DNA of 27,844 nucleotides. It comes from CAJQND01 sp051010055 (GTDB lineage Bacteria; Pseudomonadota; Alphaproteobacteria; Rhizobiales; CAJQND01). The stretch covers positions 1 through 27,844 of the forward strand of contig JBPCVY010000017.1 in assembly GCA_051010055.1 (NCBI GenBank), read 5' to 3'. Of this stretch, positions 8,111 to 16,778 are shown piece by piece. The notes under the pieces are model-generated. The model worked only from the letters and a program-made list of their open reading frames with translations. It did no database searches and was not told the DNA's origin. Positions within the stretch are counted from its first letter, which is position 1, and each line of letters begins with the position of its first letter. Position numbers and translations under genes: made by a program.

Positions 8111-9025
8111 GTGCGGGTTATCTTCATGGGCACGCCGGATTTCGCGGTGCCGACCTTGGCGGAAATCGCCGGGGCGGGCTATGAAATCGCTGCCGTCTAC
8201 ACCCAACCGCCACGCAAGGCCGGCCGCGGTATGGAGATGCGCCCATCGCCGGTTCAGGCATTTGCCGAAAAGCTAGGCCTTGAGGTTCGCACCCCGACAT
8301 CTTTGAAAAGTGAAGAACAACAACAAGCGTTTTCAGCGCTTGGGGCAGATGTTGCGGTGGTTGTTGCCTATGGCCTTTTGTTGCCGAAGCCGATTTTGGA
8401 CGCGCCAAGGCTAGGCTGCCTGAATGCCCATGCATCATTGCTGCCGCGCTGGCGCGGTGCTGCTCCCATTCAACGGGCCATAATGGCCGGCGATGCCCAA
8501 ACAGGCATTTCGGTAATGCAGATGGACGAGGGCCTTGATACGGGCGCGGTGTGCCTGATGGAATTGGTGCCCATTGGCGCGGACATGACGGCCGGTGAGT
8601 TGCACGATGTGCTGGCCCAGCTTGCAGCCAGCGCCATGGTGCGAGCTTTGAGCGCAACCGAACGTGGCGCACTGACGGCCACGCCGCAGCCGGGAGACGG
8701 GGCAACCTATGCGGCCAAAATCGACAAGGGAGAATCGCGTATCGATTTCACACAGCCCGCAGCACAAGTGCACAATCATATTCGCGGCCTGTCGCCCTTT
8801 CCCGGCGCCTGGTTAGAGGATTCAGGCGCCCGCGTGAAAGTGTTGAGCAGCATATTGGTTGAAGGCCACGGCAAGCCGGGTACGGCCCTGGACGACTGCC
8901 TTACCATTGCCTGTGGGGAAGGTGCGGTGCGTCTTGTGCGGCTGCAACGGGCCGGCAAGGGCGCCATGGCAGCTGATGAGTTCCTTCGCGGCATCAAGGT
9001 GCCCGCCGGAACAGTTCTGGATTGA
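8111..9025 (+). CDS. fmt: Methionyl-tRNA formyltransferase
   Basis: Fmt formylates the initiator Met-tRNA using 10-formyltetrahydrofolate. In this 304-residue protein the catalytic residues line up with the family: N105 and H107 in LNAHASLLPRWRG (104-116) and D143 in GLDTG. The N-terminal MRVIFMGTPDFAVP begins the Rossmann-like formyltransferase fold, and a C-terminal OB-like tRNA-binding domain follows from about 205. The start is GTG at 8111, seven bases after the def stop, and the gene is probably translationally coupled to def. Its folate cofactor depends on the pathway in which the broken pabB would act, which makes the pabB lesion notable. Confidence 0.98.
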   Translation: MRVIFMGTPDFAVPTLAEIAGAGYEIAAVYTQPPRKAGRGMEMRPSPVQAFAEKLGLEVRTPTSLKSEEQQQAFSALGADVAVVVAYGLLLPKPILDAPRLGCLNAHASLLPRWRGAAPIQRAIMAGDAQTGISVMQMDEGLDTGAVCLMELVPIGADMTAGELHDVLAQLAASAMVRALSATERGALTATPQPGDGATYAAKIDKGESRIDFTQPAAQVHNHIRGLSPFPGAWLEDSGARVKVLSSILVEGHGKPGTALDDCLTIACGEGAVRLVRLQRAGKGAMAADEFLRGIKVPAGTVLD

Positions 9026-9040
9026 AGGCCCGCTAAACCC

Positions 9041-9778
9041 ATGTACCGCTACCGCATCACCATAGAATATGACGGCACACCCTTCGTCGGATGGCAGATG
9101 CAAGACAACGGCTCTTCGGTGCAAGGCGCACTTATGGACGCATTAGGAAAGCTCACCGGAGAAGAAACCCAGGTTTATGGTGCAGGGCGCACCGATGCCG
9201 GGGTGCACGCCATGGGCCAGGTGGCTCATTTCGATTTGAGCAAGGATTGGGCAACGGACAAGCTGCGCGATGGGCTTAACTTTCATCTAAAACCCCTGCC
9301 TGTTGCGGTGTTGGAAGCAGCCGCTGTAAACGATGAGTTTCACGCCCGGTTCTCTGCCACGGGCCGGCATTACCTTTACCGCTACATCACCCGGCGCGCG
9401 CCATTGACTCTACAACGCGAACGCGCCTGGCGGCGGCCAAAGCCGCTTAATGTAAAGGCGATGAATGAGGCGGCGCAACTGCTTGCCGGCAAGCATAATT
9501 TCACCACCTTCCGCTCGGTTCACTGCCAGGCTAAATCACCGGTAAAGACAATCGATGCAGCGGCAGTTGTAAACGATGGAGATGAAATCAGATTTACGGT
9601 TTCCGCCCGTTCTTTCCTGCACAATCAGGTGCGCTCGTTTGCAGGTTCTCTGGAACATGTGGGAACGGGCAAATGGACGGTTGATGATTTTCGCAACGCC
9701 CTTATGGCAGCAGACCGCACCGCCTGCGGACCCGTCGCCCCGCCGGAAGGTCTCTATCTTGTGAAAGTTGATTACTGA
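9041..9778 (+). CDS. truA: tRNA pseudouridine(38-40) synthase
   Basis: TruA converts uridines at positions 38-40 of the tRNA anticodon arm to pseudouridine. The 245-residue protein starts MYRYRITIEYDGTPFVGWQ, a family hallmark, and contains the catalytic motif YGAGRTDAGVHA with nucleophile D52. Later conserved blocks include FHARFSATGRHYLYR and the FLHNQVRS segment, followed by the DRTACGPVAPPEGLYL C-terminus. It begins 15 bases after the fmt stop and ends the operon. The next gene converges, with 6 bases between stops and no visible terminator. Confidence 0.97.
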   Translation: MYRYRITIEYDGTPFVGWQMQDNGSSVQGALMDALGKLTGEETQVYGAGRTDAGVHAMGQVAHFDLSKDWATDKLRDGLNFHLKPLPVAVLEAAAVNDEFHARFSATGRHYLYRYITRRAPLTLQRERAWRRPKPLNVKAMNEAAQLLAGKHNFTTFRSVHCQAKSPVKTIDAAAVVNDGDEIRFTVSARSFLHNQVRSFAGSLEHVGTGKWTVDDFRNALMAADRTACGPVAPPEGLYLVKVDY

Positions 9779-9784
9779 CAGCGC

Positions 9785-10345
9785 TCAGCGCAGGCCAAAG
9801 AATCCGTCCACGGCAATGTTCAAAACAAAGTCCATGAGCACAAACCCGGCGGCTGACCAACCATTGCCATCAAGGGCTGTCTTGGCGGCAAACCACAGAT
9901 AGAAAATGATAAAGACGCTTACTGCAAATGCGAGAAGCTGCCCGGCCTCAAACCCAAAAAGCCCGGAAATTGTGAGCAATGCCGGCACCATGAGAAGACT
10001 GGTGCCAACAACCGAACACCAATTGTAGACGGTGATGAACGGCATATAGAGATGGCCCATCCCGGCCGCCCTGCATATTGGCAAAACAAGCGCCACGAAC
10101 ACCATCCAGTGCAGTAAAAGGTTCACTGACGAGCGCGCAAGCCGGGCCGACAGCGGCGCTGAACCGCCGCCTAAAGCTGCCTCTGCAACGAACAGCAAGG
10201 GCAGCACCAGAATAATGGCGAAGAACGATCGCCAGAACCCCTCTTCGGTGAGATTGAAGAACTGCATGCCCGACACATCGCGGCGCATGAGGTGAATGCC
10301 GCCGGCAAGCGAGCGGCGTACTTCCTGGGACGAGGGCAGCTCCAT
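9785..10345 (-). CDS. Hypothetical membrane protein downstream of dapE
   Basis: This protein of about 186 residues has some five hydrophobic segments (about 37-58, 72-95, 100-130, 132-156 and 162-186) and a polar N-terminal segment containing GMQFFNLTEEGFWRSF. I recognise it only as the kind of uncharacterised membrane protein that follows dapE in some Rhizobiales. No catalytic motif is visible. The frame extends upstream into dapE, but the ATG at 10345, seven bases after the dapE stop, is the natural start and suggests coupling. Function is unknown, and the neighbourhood with lysine/peptidoglycan precursor genes is not enough to assign one. Confidence 0.75.
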   Translation of the reverse strand: MELPSSQEVRRSLAGGIHLMRRDVSGMQFFNLTEEGFWRSFFAIILVLPLLFVAEAALGGGSAPLSARLARSSVNLLLHWMVFVALVLPICRAAGMGHLYMPFITVYNWCSVVGTSLLMVPALLTISGLFGFEAGQLLAFAVSVFIIFYLWFAAKTALDGNGWSAAGFVLMDFVLNIAVDGFFGLR

Positions 10346-10352
10346 GTCGGAA

Positions 10353-11507
10353 CTATACGCCTTTGGCGGTGAAATATCTCTCCAGGATTTCCCGGTAGAC
10401 TTTTGCCAAAAGTTCCAGGTCGGCAACCGGCACACGTTCATCCACCGCGTGAATGGTTTTGTTCACCAGGCCAAACTCAATTACCGGGCAGTAATCCTTG
10501 ATAAAGCGGGCATCAGATGTGCCGCCCCCTGTGGTGAGCGCCGGGGTGTGGCCCGTTACCGCTTCAATGGCCTCAGAAGTGATGGTGACAATTGGTCCAG
10601 GCTCAGTGAGAAAACTACCCCCGGAAACGTCAATCTTGAGGGTGTAGTCTTGAGTGTGCCTTTCGCAGCGCTCGCGCACGAAATCCTCAATGGTTTGCGG
10701 AGTCTGGCAATTATTGTAGCGCACGTTGAACATGGCCGTTGCCGTTGCCGGCACAACATTCACCGCTGGGTTGCCAACATCGAAACTTGTCACCGCAAGG
10801 GTTGTTGGCTGAAAATGCTCAGTGCCCTCATCAAGTGGTTCCGATGATATGGCATCGACAATACGCGCAAGCTCAGGCACCGGATTGCGGGCCTTGTCGA
10901 GATAGGCCGAATGGCCCTGAACACCGTTAACCTTGATAACCCCGTTCAGGCTGCCACGGCGGCCAACCTTGATGACGTCGCCAATGACCTCGGAATTTGT
11001 CGGTTCACCGACAATGCAATGGCTGGGCACCTGCCCGTTTTCCTTCAGCCATGCGAGCATTTTGCGGGTGCCGTTTATGGAAGGGCCCTCCTCATCCCCA
11101 GTAATAAGGAAGGAAATGGAACCCGGCGCCGCACCATTATTGGCTGAGAGGTAATCAGCCACAGCCGCCAGCCAGCAGGCCACCGCCCCTTTCATGTCGA
11201 CGGTGCCACGGCCATACATGATGCCATCGTGAATCTCAGCGCTGAAGGGCGGATGCGTCCACAAAGCCTCATCGCCTGTCGGCACCACATCGGTGTGCCC
11301 GGCAAAACAGATGTGCGGTTCGCTGTCGCCGACGCGGGCATAAAGATTGTCCACATCTGGTGTGTCTTTATCGGAGAAAGGCAGCCGCGTGCAGATGAGG
11401 CCGAGCTTTTCAAGTTCAGCTTGAAGGTAGTCCAGCGCGCCGCCATCTTCGGGAGTAACTGAAGGGCAGCGCACAAGTTTCTGGGAGGCAACAATCGGAT
11501 CGGTCAT
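10353..11507 (-). CDS. dapE: Succinyl-diaminopimelate desuccinylase
   Basis: DapE is a zinc peptidase of the M20 family that cleaves N-succinyl-LL-diaminopimelate to LL-diaminopimelate and succinate, on the way to lysine and peptidoglycan. The 384-residue protein has the metal and catalytic residues in order: H71 and D73 in FAGHTDVVPTGD, D104 in GRGTVDMKG, and the glutamate pair E139-E140 in TGDEEGPS. It ends with TGGGTSDARFI and NKTIHAVDERV, which carry the last metal-binding region. Length and motifs match the DapE subfamily rather than ArgE. It lies in the same direction as dapD, which catalyses an earlier step, with the DUF805 gene between them. Confidence 0.97.
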   Translation of the reverse strand: MTDPIVASQKLVRCPSVTPEDGGALDYLQAELEKLGLICTRLPFSDKDTPDVDNLYARVGDSEPHICFAGHTDVVPTGDEALWTHPPFSAEIHDGIMYGRGTVDMKGAVACWLAAVADYLSANNGAAPGSISFLITGDEEGPSINGTRKMLAWLKENGQVPSHCIVGEPTNSEVIGDVIKVGRRGSLNGVIKVNGVQGHSAYLDKARNPVPELARIVDAISSEPLDEGTEHFQPTTLAVTSFDVGNPAVNVVPATATAMFNVRYNNCQTPQTIEDFVRERCERHTQDYTLKIDVSGGSFLTEPGPIVTITSEAIEAVTGHTPALTTGGGTSDARFIKDYCPVIEFGLVNKTIHAVDERVPVADLELLAKVYREILERYFTAKGV

Positions 11508-11560
11508 GATGGCGCGAAAGTGGCCTGCAATTGCCAGCAGGTCAAGGCGCTAGGAGTGAA

Positions 11561-12530
11561 TTAACCGGGCTCTTGCCCAGAATTTCCCGGCGCCGAGCCG
11601 AAACTGTTTTCACCCTCCGTACCAGCGCGCAGGAACAGCTCTGCAAACAGCCAGGCAAGCAACACTGCAAGGTAGACAAGAACCAAATATTCCCAAACGC
11701 TGCCTTCATTGAACTTGAACTTCCTGCCTAGAAGATAGCTTGAGCACACCAACAAGTGCCAGCTGAGCAACACCGGCCATCCTCCCCAGCGATCAACATC
11801 ATGCGTGCGCTTGGCAGCGAGGCATCCCAAAATCCACAAAGCCGGGCAGACGAAAAACAATAGCACCAGCGTGATCGCAACAACCTGAGCGGAGAAAGCA
11901 AAAAAGCTAATGCCCCATATGAGAAAAGAATAACCAACCCCCAAAACATGCAAGGGTTGTTAAAATGCAGGCAATGAAAGTCAGCCGCCCGATACGGCCA
12001 TGTGGCAAGGCCAACAGGTTCACAACGTTGAAATGAGGTGGGGCGCCAGAGGCACCAGGGAGTTTTTCTACTTCGGGAGCGCCCGCCAGCGGATCAGCGC
12101 CATAAAAGTTGTCGCCAAACGTACCGCGATGAAAACAGAGCCACGCATAGGCGGCAACGGTAACGCTGTAGAGAAGCAAAGCAATCAGGAAGTTAATCGC
12201 TTCGAAGCTCGAAACTGCCGAAAATAAGCCTACTTCATCGAGCAGCGCCAGAAATGCGTACGATGCCGTAAACACAAGTCCCACCCAATAAGGGAAATTC
12301 AAGTCGTTGAACCGCTTAACATTCAAACCGAGAGTGAGAATGGTTTGTATGGCCACTATTGTGGCGTCGAGGCCGGTGTAGGTTGACTGCCCTATTTCTG
12401 CTTCAGCGCCGTATTGCTTGCGGATATAGAAATAGAAGAACGCAGCAGCTGAAATGCATGCTGTCGCGGCAAACCACTGAAACCGCGGCAAACGGTCCGT
12501 GAAATTAAAAAACAACCAACGATAATCCAC
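11561..12530 (-). pseudogene. Tandem DUF805 membrane protein, split by a +1 frameshift
   Basis: Two reading frames together make one protein with two DUF805 domains. The first part starts at GTG 12530 (GAGG five bases upstream) and carries a full domain ending in the typical GTFGDNFYGADPL, then begins a second domain (HGRIGRLTFIACIL). It leaves frame and stops at 11907. The second domain continues in the next frame, including KRTHDVDRWGGWPVLL and a GSAPGNSG tail, to 11561. Removing one base from the run of five C (plus strand 11938-11942) joins them into about 322 residues with a seamless second domain. The frame is otherwise open, so the lesion is recent, or it is a sequencing error. The function of DUF805 is unknown; the protein has many membrane segments. 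It sits between dapD and dapE, a placement also seen in relatives. Confidence 0.75.
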
Positions 12531-12615
12531 AAACGCCTCAAAATGTAATTAAAATAAATATTTTCAGTCTAATCGTATTTTGAAGCTACCGGTAGATGCG
12601 TCAGGTTGTACTGGA

Positions 12616-13458
12616 TTAATCGCGCAACAATTCGTTGATTGATGTTTTGGCGCGGGTTTTTTCATCCACGGTTTTCACAATCACCGCGCAATACAAAGAC
12701 GGGCCAGGTGAGCCATCCGGAAGCGGCTTGCCGGGAAGAGAGCCAGGAACCACAACCGAGTATGCCGGCACGCGGCCAATATGGGTTTCGCCGGTTTTGC
12801 GGTCGATAATCTTTGTCGATGCGCCGATGAAAACGCCCATGGACAGGACCGCGCCTTCTTCAACCACAACACCCTCGACAACTTCAGAGCGCGCTCCAAT
12901 GAAGCAATTATCTTCGATAATCACCGGGCCGGCCTGCAGGGGCTCCAGAACCCCGCCAATGCCAACGCCGCCTGAAAGGTGCACATTCTTGCCGATTTGC
13001 GCGCATGAGCCCACAGTCACCCAGGTATCAACCATGGTGCTTTCATCCACATAGGCGCCGAGATTGACGAATGAGGGCATCAGCACAACAGAAGGTGCGA
13101 TATAGGCCGAATGGCGCACTACGCAATTTGGCACCGCGCGGAAGCCTGCTTCGCGGAACCGGTTCTCGCCCCAGCCGACAAACTTTGAGGGAACCTTGTC
13201 CCACCAGGTGCCGCCGCCTGCACCGCCTTCAATAACTTCCATGTCATTCAGCCGGAACGACAACAGCACTGCCTTTTTAAGCCACTGATTGACCTGCCAG
13301 CCATCAGCGGTTTTCTCGGCGACACGGGCCTTTCCTGCATCAAGCAGTATCAAAGCCTCTTCGACGGCCTCACGAATTTCACCTTTCGTGTTCAAATTGA
13401 CGCTATCACGTGCGTCAAAGGCAGCATCGATTGTGGCTTGCAGGTTTGCGTGGCTCAT
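12616..13458 (-). CDS. dapD: Tetrahydrodipicolinate N-succinyltransferase
   Basis: DapD transfers succinyl from succinyl-CoA to tetrahydrodipicolinate, the committing step of the succinylase branch towards diaminopimelate and lysine. The 280-residue protein has an N-terminal helical domain, then a left-handed beta-helix of hexapeptide repeats from about residue 105 (SAYIAPSVVLMPSFVNLGAYV, GVGIGGVLEPLQ, CFIGARSEVVEGV), and a short C-terminal domain. ATG occurs twice near the start; the one at 13458 is preferred because GGAG lies six bases before it, whereas it abuts the upstream ATG directly. The 85 bases between dapD and the DUF805 gene are AT-rich and hold no gene. Confidence 0.97.
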   Translation of the reverse strand: MSHANLQATIDAAFDARDSVNLNTKGEIREAVEEALILLDAGKARVAEKTADGWQVNQWLKKAVLLSFRLNDMEVIEGGAGGGTWWDKVPSKFVGWGENRFREAGFRAVPNCVVRHSAYIAPSVVLMPSFVNLGAYVDESTMVDTWVTVGSCAQIGKNVHLSGGVGIGGVLEPLQAGPVIIEDNCFIGARSEVVEGVVVEEGAVLSMGVFIGASTKIIDRKTGETHIGRVPAYSVVVPGSLPGKPLPDGSPGPSLYCAVIVKTVDEKTRAKTSINELLRD

Positions 13459-13482
13459 GGTCATCTCCGGCAGAACAAATTA

Positions 13483-13511
13483 ATTAAACGCGCGGGACAT
13501 TAAGCGAGCAA
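13483..13511 (-). promoter_or_regulatory. Candidate promoter of dapD
   Basis: On the minus strand TTGCTC (13506-13511) and TTTAAT (13483-13488) are 17 bases apart, placing a transcript start about 18 bases before the dapD ATG. The match is moderate. Confidence 0.35.
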
Positions 13512-13527
13512 GGCTCCCGGCGCAATG

Positions 13528-13544
13528 CGCAAATGACATTTGCG
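13528..13544. repeat. Perfect 17-base palindrome between dapD and the LOG-family gene
   Basis: CGCAAATG-A-CATTTGCG forms two perfect 8-base arms around one base. It lies 16 bases ahead of the LOG-family ATG and just beyond the dapD promoter candidate. It is too tight for a normal RNA hairpin, so a dimeric repressor or activator site is more likely. Confidence 0.45.
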
Positions 13545-13560
13545 GAAAGGAATTTTGACT

Positions 13561-14415
13561 ATGTCCGACTCTTTGAAAAGACCGGAATTCAGACGCCGGC
13601 GCACTACGGTTTTTCACACATCCGAAGAAGACCTCTTCAACGCCCGGCTTACCCCGCGCACCCCGCAAACCGAATCGCCCGCTTACCGGCTCGCCTTTGC
13701 CGACGGCGACTTTCTCACCCGCGAGGAATTGCGCCCGGTGCGCCTGCAGCTGGAGCTTTTGAAACCGGAAGTCTACATGCAGGAGCACGGCATCGAATCT
13801 ACCGTTATCGTGTTCGGCAGCGCGCGCATTCCTGCACCTGGTTCCGAGCCCGGCGGGAAAAGCGAAATCCAGCGCAAGAACCTGGCCTCCAAAGCCAAGT
13901 ACTACGAAATGGCGCGCAAGTTCTCCGAGCTTGTCTCCCATGCCTCCAAGGAGCGTGATTGCAAGGAATATGTGATTACCTCAGGTGGCGGGCCGGGCAT
14001 TATGGAAGCGGCAAATCTCGGCGCTACCGATGCTGGCGCCTGCTCCATTGGACTCAACATCGTTTTGCCGCACGAGCAGAAACCTAACGATTACGTAACC
14101 CCTGAGCTTTGCTTCAATTTCCACTATTTCGCCATCCGCAAGATGCACTTCCTTATGCGTGCGCGCGCTGTTGCAGCCTTCCCAGGCGGCTTTGGAACCA
14201 TGGACGAGTTGTTCGAGGTTCTTACCCTCATCCAAACAGAACGGGTGGAGCCCATGCCGATTGTTCTTTTCGGCCGGGAGTTCTGGGAAGGAATTATCAA
14301 CTTCCAGGCACTGGCCGACGGCGGCACCATCTCTTACGACGACCTCAAACTCTTCCAGATAGTTGAAACGGCAGAAGAGGGCTGGGCGGTGATCAGAGAT
14401 TACTACGGCTTGTAG
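13561..14415 (+). CDS. LOG-family nucleoside 5'-monophosphate phosphoribohydrolase
   Basis: This 284-residue Rossmann-fold protein belongs to the family once annotated as lysine decarboxylase. The two signature motifs are present: GGGPGIMEAANLGA (142-155) and PGGFGTMDELFE (208-219), with RKMHFLMRARA (193-203) between them. Characterised LOG proteins cleave cytokinin riboside monophosphates or AMP into base and ribose 5-phosphate; whether this one makes cytokinin-like bases or just turns over nucleotides cannot be told. An N-terminal extension of about 75 residues precedes the core and is seen in the longer bacterial subgroup. A TTG at 13540 could extend it, but the ATG at 13561 with AAGGA upstream is the better start. 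Confidence 0.88.
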   Translation: MSDSLKRPEFRRRRTTVFHTSEEDLFNARLTPRTPQTESPAYRLAFADGDFLTREELRPVRLQLELLKPEVYMQEHGIESTVIVFGSARIPAPGSEPGGKSEIQRKNLASKAKYYEMARKFSELVSHASKERDCKEYVITSGGGPGIMEAANLGATDAGACSIGLNIVLPHEQKPNDYVTPELCFNFHYFAIRKMHFLMRARAVAAFPGGFGTMDELFEVLTLIQTERVEPMPIVLFGREFWEGIINFQALADGGTISYDDLKLFQIVETAEEGWAVIRDYYGL

Positions 14416-14445
14416 GGGGCGGGCGAAGCTGCGGTTTGCTTGAAA

Positions 14446-15159
14446 CTAGCGAACTTCGTCCAAAACTCCCTCCAGGAACCCGGCCAAATCATCGGTTACA
14501 TGATGGACGTGGGGTTTGTCGTGGGCATCGCCATTGAGGTGGTTGATCATGGCACCGTCATCATTATCCGCATCGTGTACCAGAACCGTCGTCATGCCGA
14601 GCGCATGGCTCGGCTCCAGATTGCGGATTATGTCTTCGAACATGGCCGAGGTTTGCGGGTTCACATTATCGCGCTCAATGAACATTTCGTAGCTCACCAT
14701 GCGCGGCTTGGGGATGTAATCAGCTGCCTTGATATCGAAGATGGCGTCAAAATGAGCGCTGACGCCAATACGGTCCATGACGTTTTCAGCATGCTCTACG
14801 GTGCCGTTGGTGAACACCAGCTTGCGCCCTGGCAGCGCGTCTAGTGCAGCATTCAACCGGGTATTTTCAGGCACTGGCGAATGATCAATATTATGCACAT
14901 AGGAGAGAAAATCATCAGGGTTCACCCCATGCTCGCTCATCAGGCCGGCCATGGTGGTGCCGTGCTCAAAGAAATAGTGCTTCTGAATGCGGCGGGCTTC
15001 CACCCGGTCAATGTCCACCAGCTTGGAGATGAACGCGCCCATGCGCACATCAATCTGGTCAAACAGGCGGCATCCGGCAGGATATAGGGTGTTGTCGAGA
15101 TCAAAAATCCAGGTGTCAATGTGATCAAAACGGCCCTGGTTTTCATTTTCGCCACTCAT
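14446..15159 (-). CDS. HAD-family pyrimidine 5'-nucleotidase
   Basis: This 237-residue HAD hydrolase contains motif I FDLDNTLYP (nucleophile D20, acid/base D22), motif II FTNGT (T118), K151 in YIPKPRM, and motif IV ED at 175-176. The arrangement and the NTLYP variant match the pyrimidine 5'-nucleotidase group (yeast Sdt1-like) that dephosphorylates UMP/CMP; the substrate is inferred. The start codon overlaps the argB stop by one base (TAATG), so the two are translationally coupled. It ends the rpmH-to-argB operon and converges with the LOG-family gene, leaving 30 bases with no evident terminator. Both convergent neighbours act on nucleotide monophosphates if the family predictions hold. Confidence 0.88.
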   Translation of the reverse strand: MSGENENQGRFDHIDTWIFDLDNTLYPAGCRLFDQIDVRMGAFISKLVDIDRVEARRIQKHYFFEHGTTMAGLMSEHGVNPDDFLSYVHNIDHSPVPENTRLNAALDALPGRKLVFTNGTVEHAENVMDRIGVSAHFDAIFDIKAADYIPKPRMVSYEMFIERDNVNPQTSAMFEDIIRNLEPSHALGMTTVLVHDADNDDGAMINHLNGDAHDKPHVHHVTDDLAGFLEGVLDEVR

Positions 15160-16079
15160 TAGGTCAAAAACTCCGATGCACTGATGCGCGTTCCCACACC
15201 ATGTTCGGTGAAGAGCTCCAAAAGAACGATATGGGGGATGCGTCCGTCTTGAATGACAACGCCATCAACGCCGCCATTGACAACCTGCAGCACGCTTTCG
15301 ATTTTAGGAATCATTCCGCCGGAAATAGTGCCGTCAGCAATGAGTTGGCGCGCACCGTCAAGGGAGAGTTCGCGGACAAGCTTGCCATTCTTGTCCATCA
15401 CCCCTTCAACATCCGTCAACAGCAGCAAACGCTTGGCGGCAAGCGCCATGGCAATGGCACCTGCAAACGTATCGGCGTTAATGTTGTAGGTTTCTCCATC
15501 TTGGGATACGCCCAGCGGGGCGATTACTGGAATAGCGTCGGAAAACAGTATGGTTTCCAAAACGCCCGCATTCACCTCTTCAGGTTCGCCGACGAACCCT
15601 AAATCGAGAATGCGTTCAATATTTGATTCCGGGTCCTTTTTAGTGCGCCGCAGTTTGCGTGCCGTAACCAGATTGCCATCTTTGCCGGAAATGCCAATGG
15701 CGCGGCCGCCGGCTCTCTGGATGTTGGAAACGATGGATTTGTTGATGGAACCGGCAAGGACCATTTCCACCACTTCCACCGTCTCGCGATCGGTTACCCG
15801 CAAGCCATCTTCAAAAGATGACTGGATGCCAAGCCGTTCCAGCATATGACCGATTTGCGGGCCGCCTCCGTGGACAACAATCGGGTTCACGCCGGTTTGC
15901 TTGAGCTGAACAATATCTTTGGCAAATTCGCGGGCAAGGTCCGGATCGCCCATTGCATGGCCGCCATATTTCACCACCACCGTCTCACCGTCATAATGCT
16001 GCATGAACGGCAGTGCTTCCGACAGGATGCGCACCTGGTCTTCACGCGACACTCTTTGCACTATGTCTTGTTCGTTCAT
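15159..16079 (-). CDS. argB: Acetylglutamate kinase
   Basis: ArgB phosphorylates N-acetyl-L-glutamate in the second step of arginine synthesis. Motifs of the amino-acid kinase fold are intact: VVVKYGGHAM (34-43, K37 contacting phosphate), VHGGGPQI (69-76) and DGLRVTD (91-97), followed by GISGKDGNL and later LLLLTDVEGVMDKNG and GGMIPKIESVL. The frame runs to 16130, but the ATG at 16079, giving 306 residues and a family-like start (MNEQDIVQRV), is preferred; a purine-rich AAAGAAAAGA lies upstream. It is downstream of engB with about 50 bases between, and coupled to the nucleotidase gene. Confidence 0.97.
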   Translation of the reverse strand: MNEQDIVQRVSREDQVRILSEALPFMQHYDGETVVVKYGGHAMGDPDLAREFAKDIVQLKQTGVNPIVVHGGGPQIGHMLERLGIQSSFEDGLRVTDRETVEVVEMVLAGSINKSIVSNIQRAGGRAIGISGKDGNLVTARKLRRTKKDPESNIERILDLGFVGEPEEVNAGVLETILFSDAIPVIAPLGVSQDGETYNINADTFAGAIAMALAAKRLLLLTDVEGVMDKNGKLVRELSLDGARQLIADGTISGGMIPKIESVLQVVNGGVDGVVIQDGRIPHIVLLELFTEHGVGTRISASEFLT

Positions 16080-16130
16080 TATCTTTTCTTTCGCTTGCCG
16101 CACCAGCTTATAACTGAAAGCACCCATCAC

Positions 16131-16778
16131 CTAAAGCATGGTGACTATTTCGGCGCGCAACTCGGCAATGCCATCACCCTTCACCGACGATGTGAGATGA
16201 ATATCTGGATGGGCGGCGGGGCGCTTTGACAGCCCTTCGGTAACGCTGGCAACAACCTTTTGCAATGGCCCCGGCTTCATTTTGTCGGCCTTGGTCATCA
16301 CCACCTGGTAGATAACGGCGGTCTCGTCCATAAGGTCCATCATTTCAAGATCGCCGGCCTTGAGCCCGTGGCGTGAATCCACCAATACAAAAACACGCCT
16401 CAACGAGGCCCGCCCACGCAAATAATCCCGGATCAGCGCATTCCATTGCTCTATCAGGCGCTTTTCGGCCCGTGCATAGCCATAGCCCGGCATATCGACA
16501 AGATAGAGCACACCACCAATGTCGAAATAATTGAGCTCACGGGTGCGGCCTGGGGTGTTCGACGTGCGCGCCAGCGCCTTGCGCCCGGTAAGGGCGTTCA
16601 ACAGGCTGGATTTTCCGACATTTGACCGGCCCGCAAAGGCCACCTCGCACCCAAGCGGTTCAGGCAATTGCGAGATTGCGGCAACGCCCTTGAGGAAGGT
16701 ACATTCGCCGGCAAACAGCTTGCGGCCCGTCTCGATTTGCTGGGCCGAAAACGCGCTGTCCGTTTCCCCTACGATCAC
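16131..16778 (-). CDS. engB: Ribosome biogenesis GTPase EngB/YsxC
   Basis: This small GTPase is needed for assembly of the large ribosomal subunit. The 215-residue protein has the G1 loop GRSNVGKSS (50-58), the G2 region NTPGRTRELNYF (74-85), G3 DMPGYGYA (95-102) and G4 TKADK further on. The start is GTG at 16778, which directly follows the yidC stop (TAGGTG), so translation is almost certainly coupled. The yidC-engB-argB order is a known Rhizobiales arrangement. Confidence 0.97.
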   Translation of the reverse strand: MIVGETDSAFSAQQIETGRKLFAGECTFLKGVAAISQLPEPLGCEVAFAGRSNVGKSSLLNALTGRKALARTSNTPGRTRELNYFDIGGVLYLVDMPGYGYARAEKRLIEQWNALIRDYLRGRASLRRVFVLVDSRHGLKAGDLEMMDLMDETAVIYQVVMTKADKMKPGPLQKVVASVTEGLSKRPAAHPDIHLTSSVKGDGIAELRAEIVTML

